64,000 nt of DNA from Vampirovibrio sp041737375 (lineage in GTDB: Bacteria > Cyanobacteriota > Vampirovibrionia > Vampirovibrionales > Vampirovibrionaceae). The position numbers were made by a program, and so were the translations under genes. How positions within the stretch are numbered: position 1 is the first letter of the stretch; every line of letters begins with the position of its first letter. The DNA is taken from contig NZ_JBGSRV010000010.1 in assembly GCF_041737375.1 (NCBI RefSeq), positions 558,001-622,000 of the forward strand, in the 5' to 3' direction. This document shows, in pieces, positions 63,878 through 64,000 of this stretch. Under the pieces are notes generated by a model. It saw only the letters and a program-made list of their open reading frames with translations. It was not told the origin of the DNA and made no database searches.

Positions 63878-64000
63878 GGTTTTAATACCTTACAATTCAG
63901 GCTGTTGCTTATGGATCAGAATGCGTGCAAACAACAAATAGGGCTCTCAGTTGTATAAAAACGTTACAAGGTAACGAATTGCTACAAGCACAGTAAAGAC

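Overview
The window looks like a chromosomal segment from a non-photosynthetic, cyanobacteria-related Gram-negative bacterium, most likely of the Vampirovibrionia/Melainabacteria group. This placement is an inference. It rests on the prepilin signature G-FTLAELL at 56.3-56.9 kb, the cyanobacteria-type families DUF2227 and DUF4112, a long-N-terminus HflX, a Tad pilus secretin, MenG-type quinone methylation, and the absence of photosystem genes. Base composition is near 50% GC and even throughout. I see no tRNA, rRNA, insertion sequence, prophage or CRISPR array, so this reads as core genome with a few lineage-specific genes.

Left part (1-18 kb): a truncated PLP enzyme meets dnaA tail to tail. 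dnaA diverges from rpmH-rnpA-yidD-yidC, the classic origin-proximal ribosome/membrane-insertion operon. A leftward operon def-fmt-zinc peptidase-rsmB covers N-terminal processing of nascent proteins and 16S methylation. It diverges from a rightward DUF4129-DUF4350-MoxR cluster, then pyrK-pyrD, a lipoprotein and pyruvate kinase. DUF4112 and HflX follow on the minus strand.

Middle (18-46 kb): an orphan OppF-type ATPase, a large Clp-like double AAA+ protein with an unrecognised N-terminal region of about 430 residues, acetyl-CoA synthetase, a divergent RDD/SpoIIM-like membrane pair, an MscS channel, mfd with a coupled DUF192 gene, a standalone di-iron/MBL protein coupled to an M20 peptidase, a standalone papain-fold toxin-like protein, a class III aminotransferase, a receiver plus degenerate GGDEF protein, pgeF, a large TPR protein, an alpha-helical repeat protein, an orphan UgpC-type ATPase, a methyltransferase and an S/T-rich coiled-coil protein.

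Right part (46-64 kb): a metallophosphoesterase, then a six-gene Tad (Flp) pilus operon transcribed leftward in the order cpaB-cpaC-cpaE-cpaF-tadB-tadC with no pilin or prepilin peptidase in view. Upstream are asnS, a type IV-like pseudopilin and an aldehyde dehydrogenase. A rightward run follows: DUF2227, a dicarboxylate/glutamate symporter, a TPR protein, a membrane diguanylate cyclase and a menaquinone/ubiquinone methyltransferase. A small charged protein on the minus strand closes the window.

The most distinctive items are the papain-fold protein (34956-36014), the Clp-like unfoldase (19685-23080), the helical-repeat protein (42419-43351), the structured rpmH leader and the 16-bp RNA hairpin at 57198-57236. 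I do not see one clearly bounded new multi-gene system; these are separate candidates.
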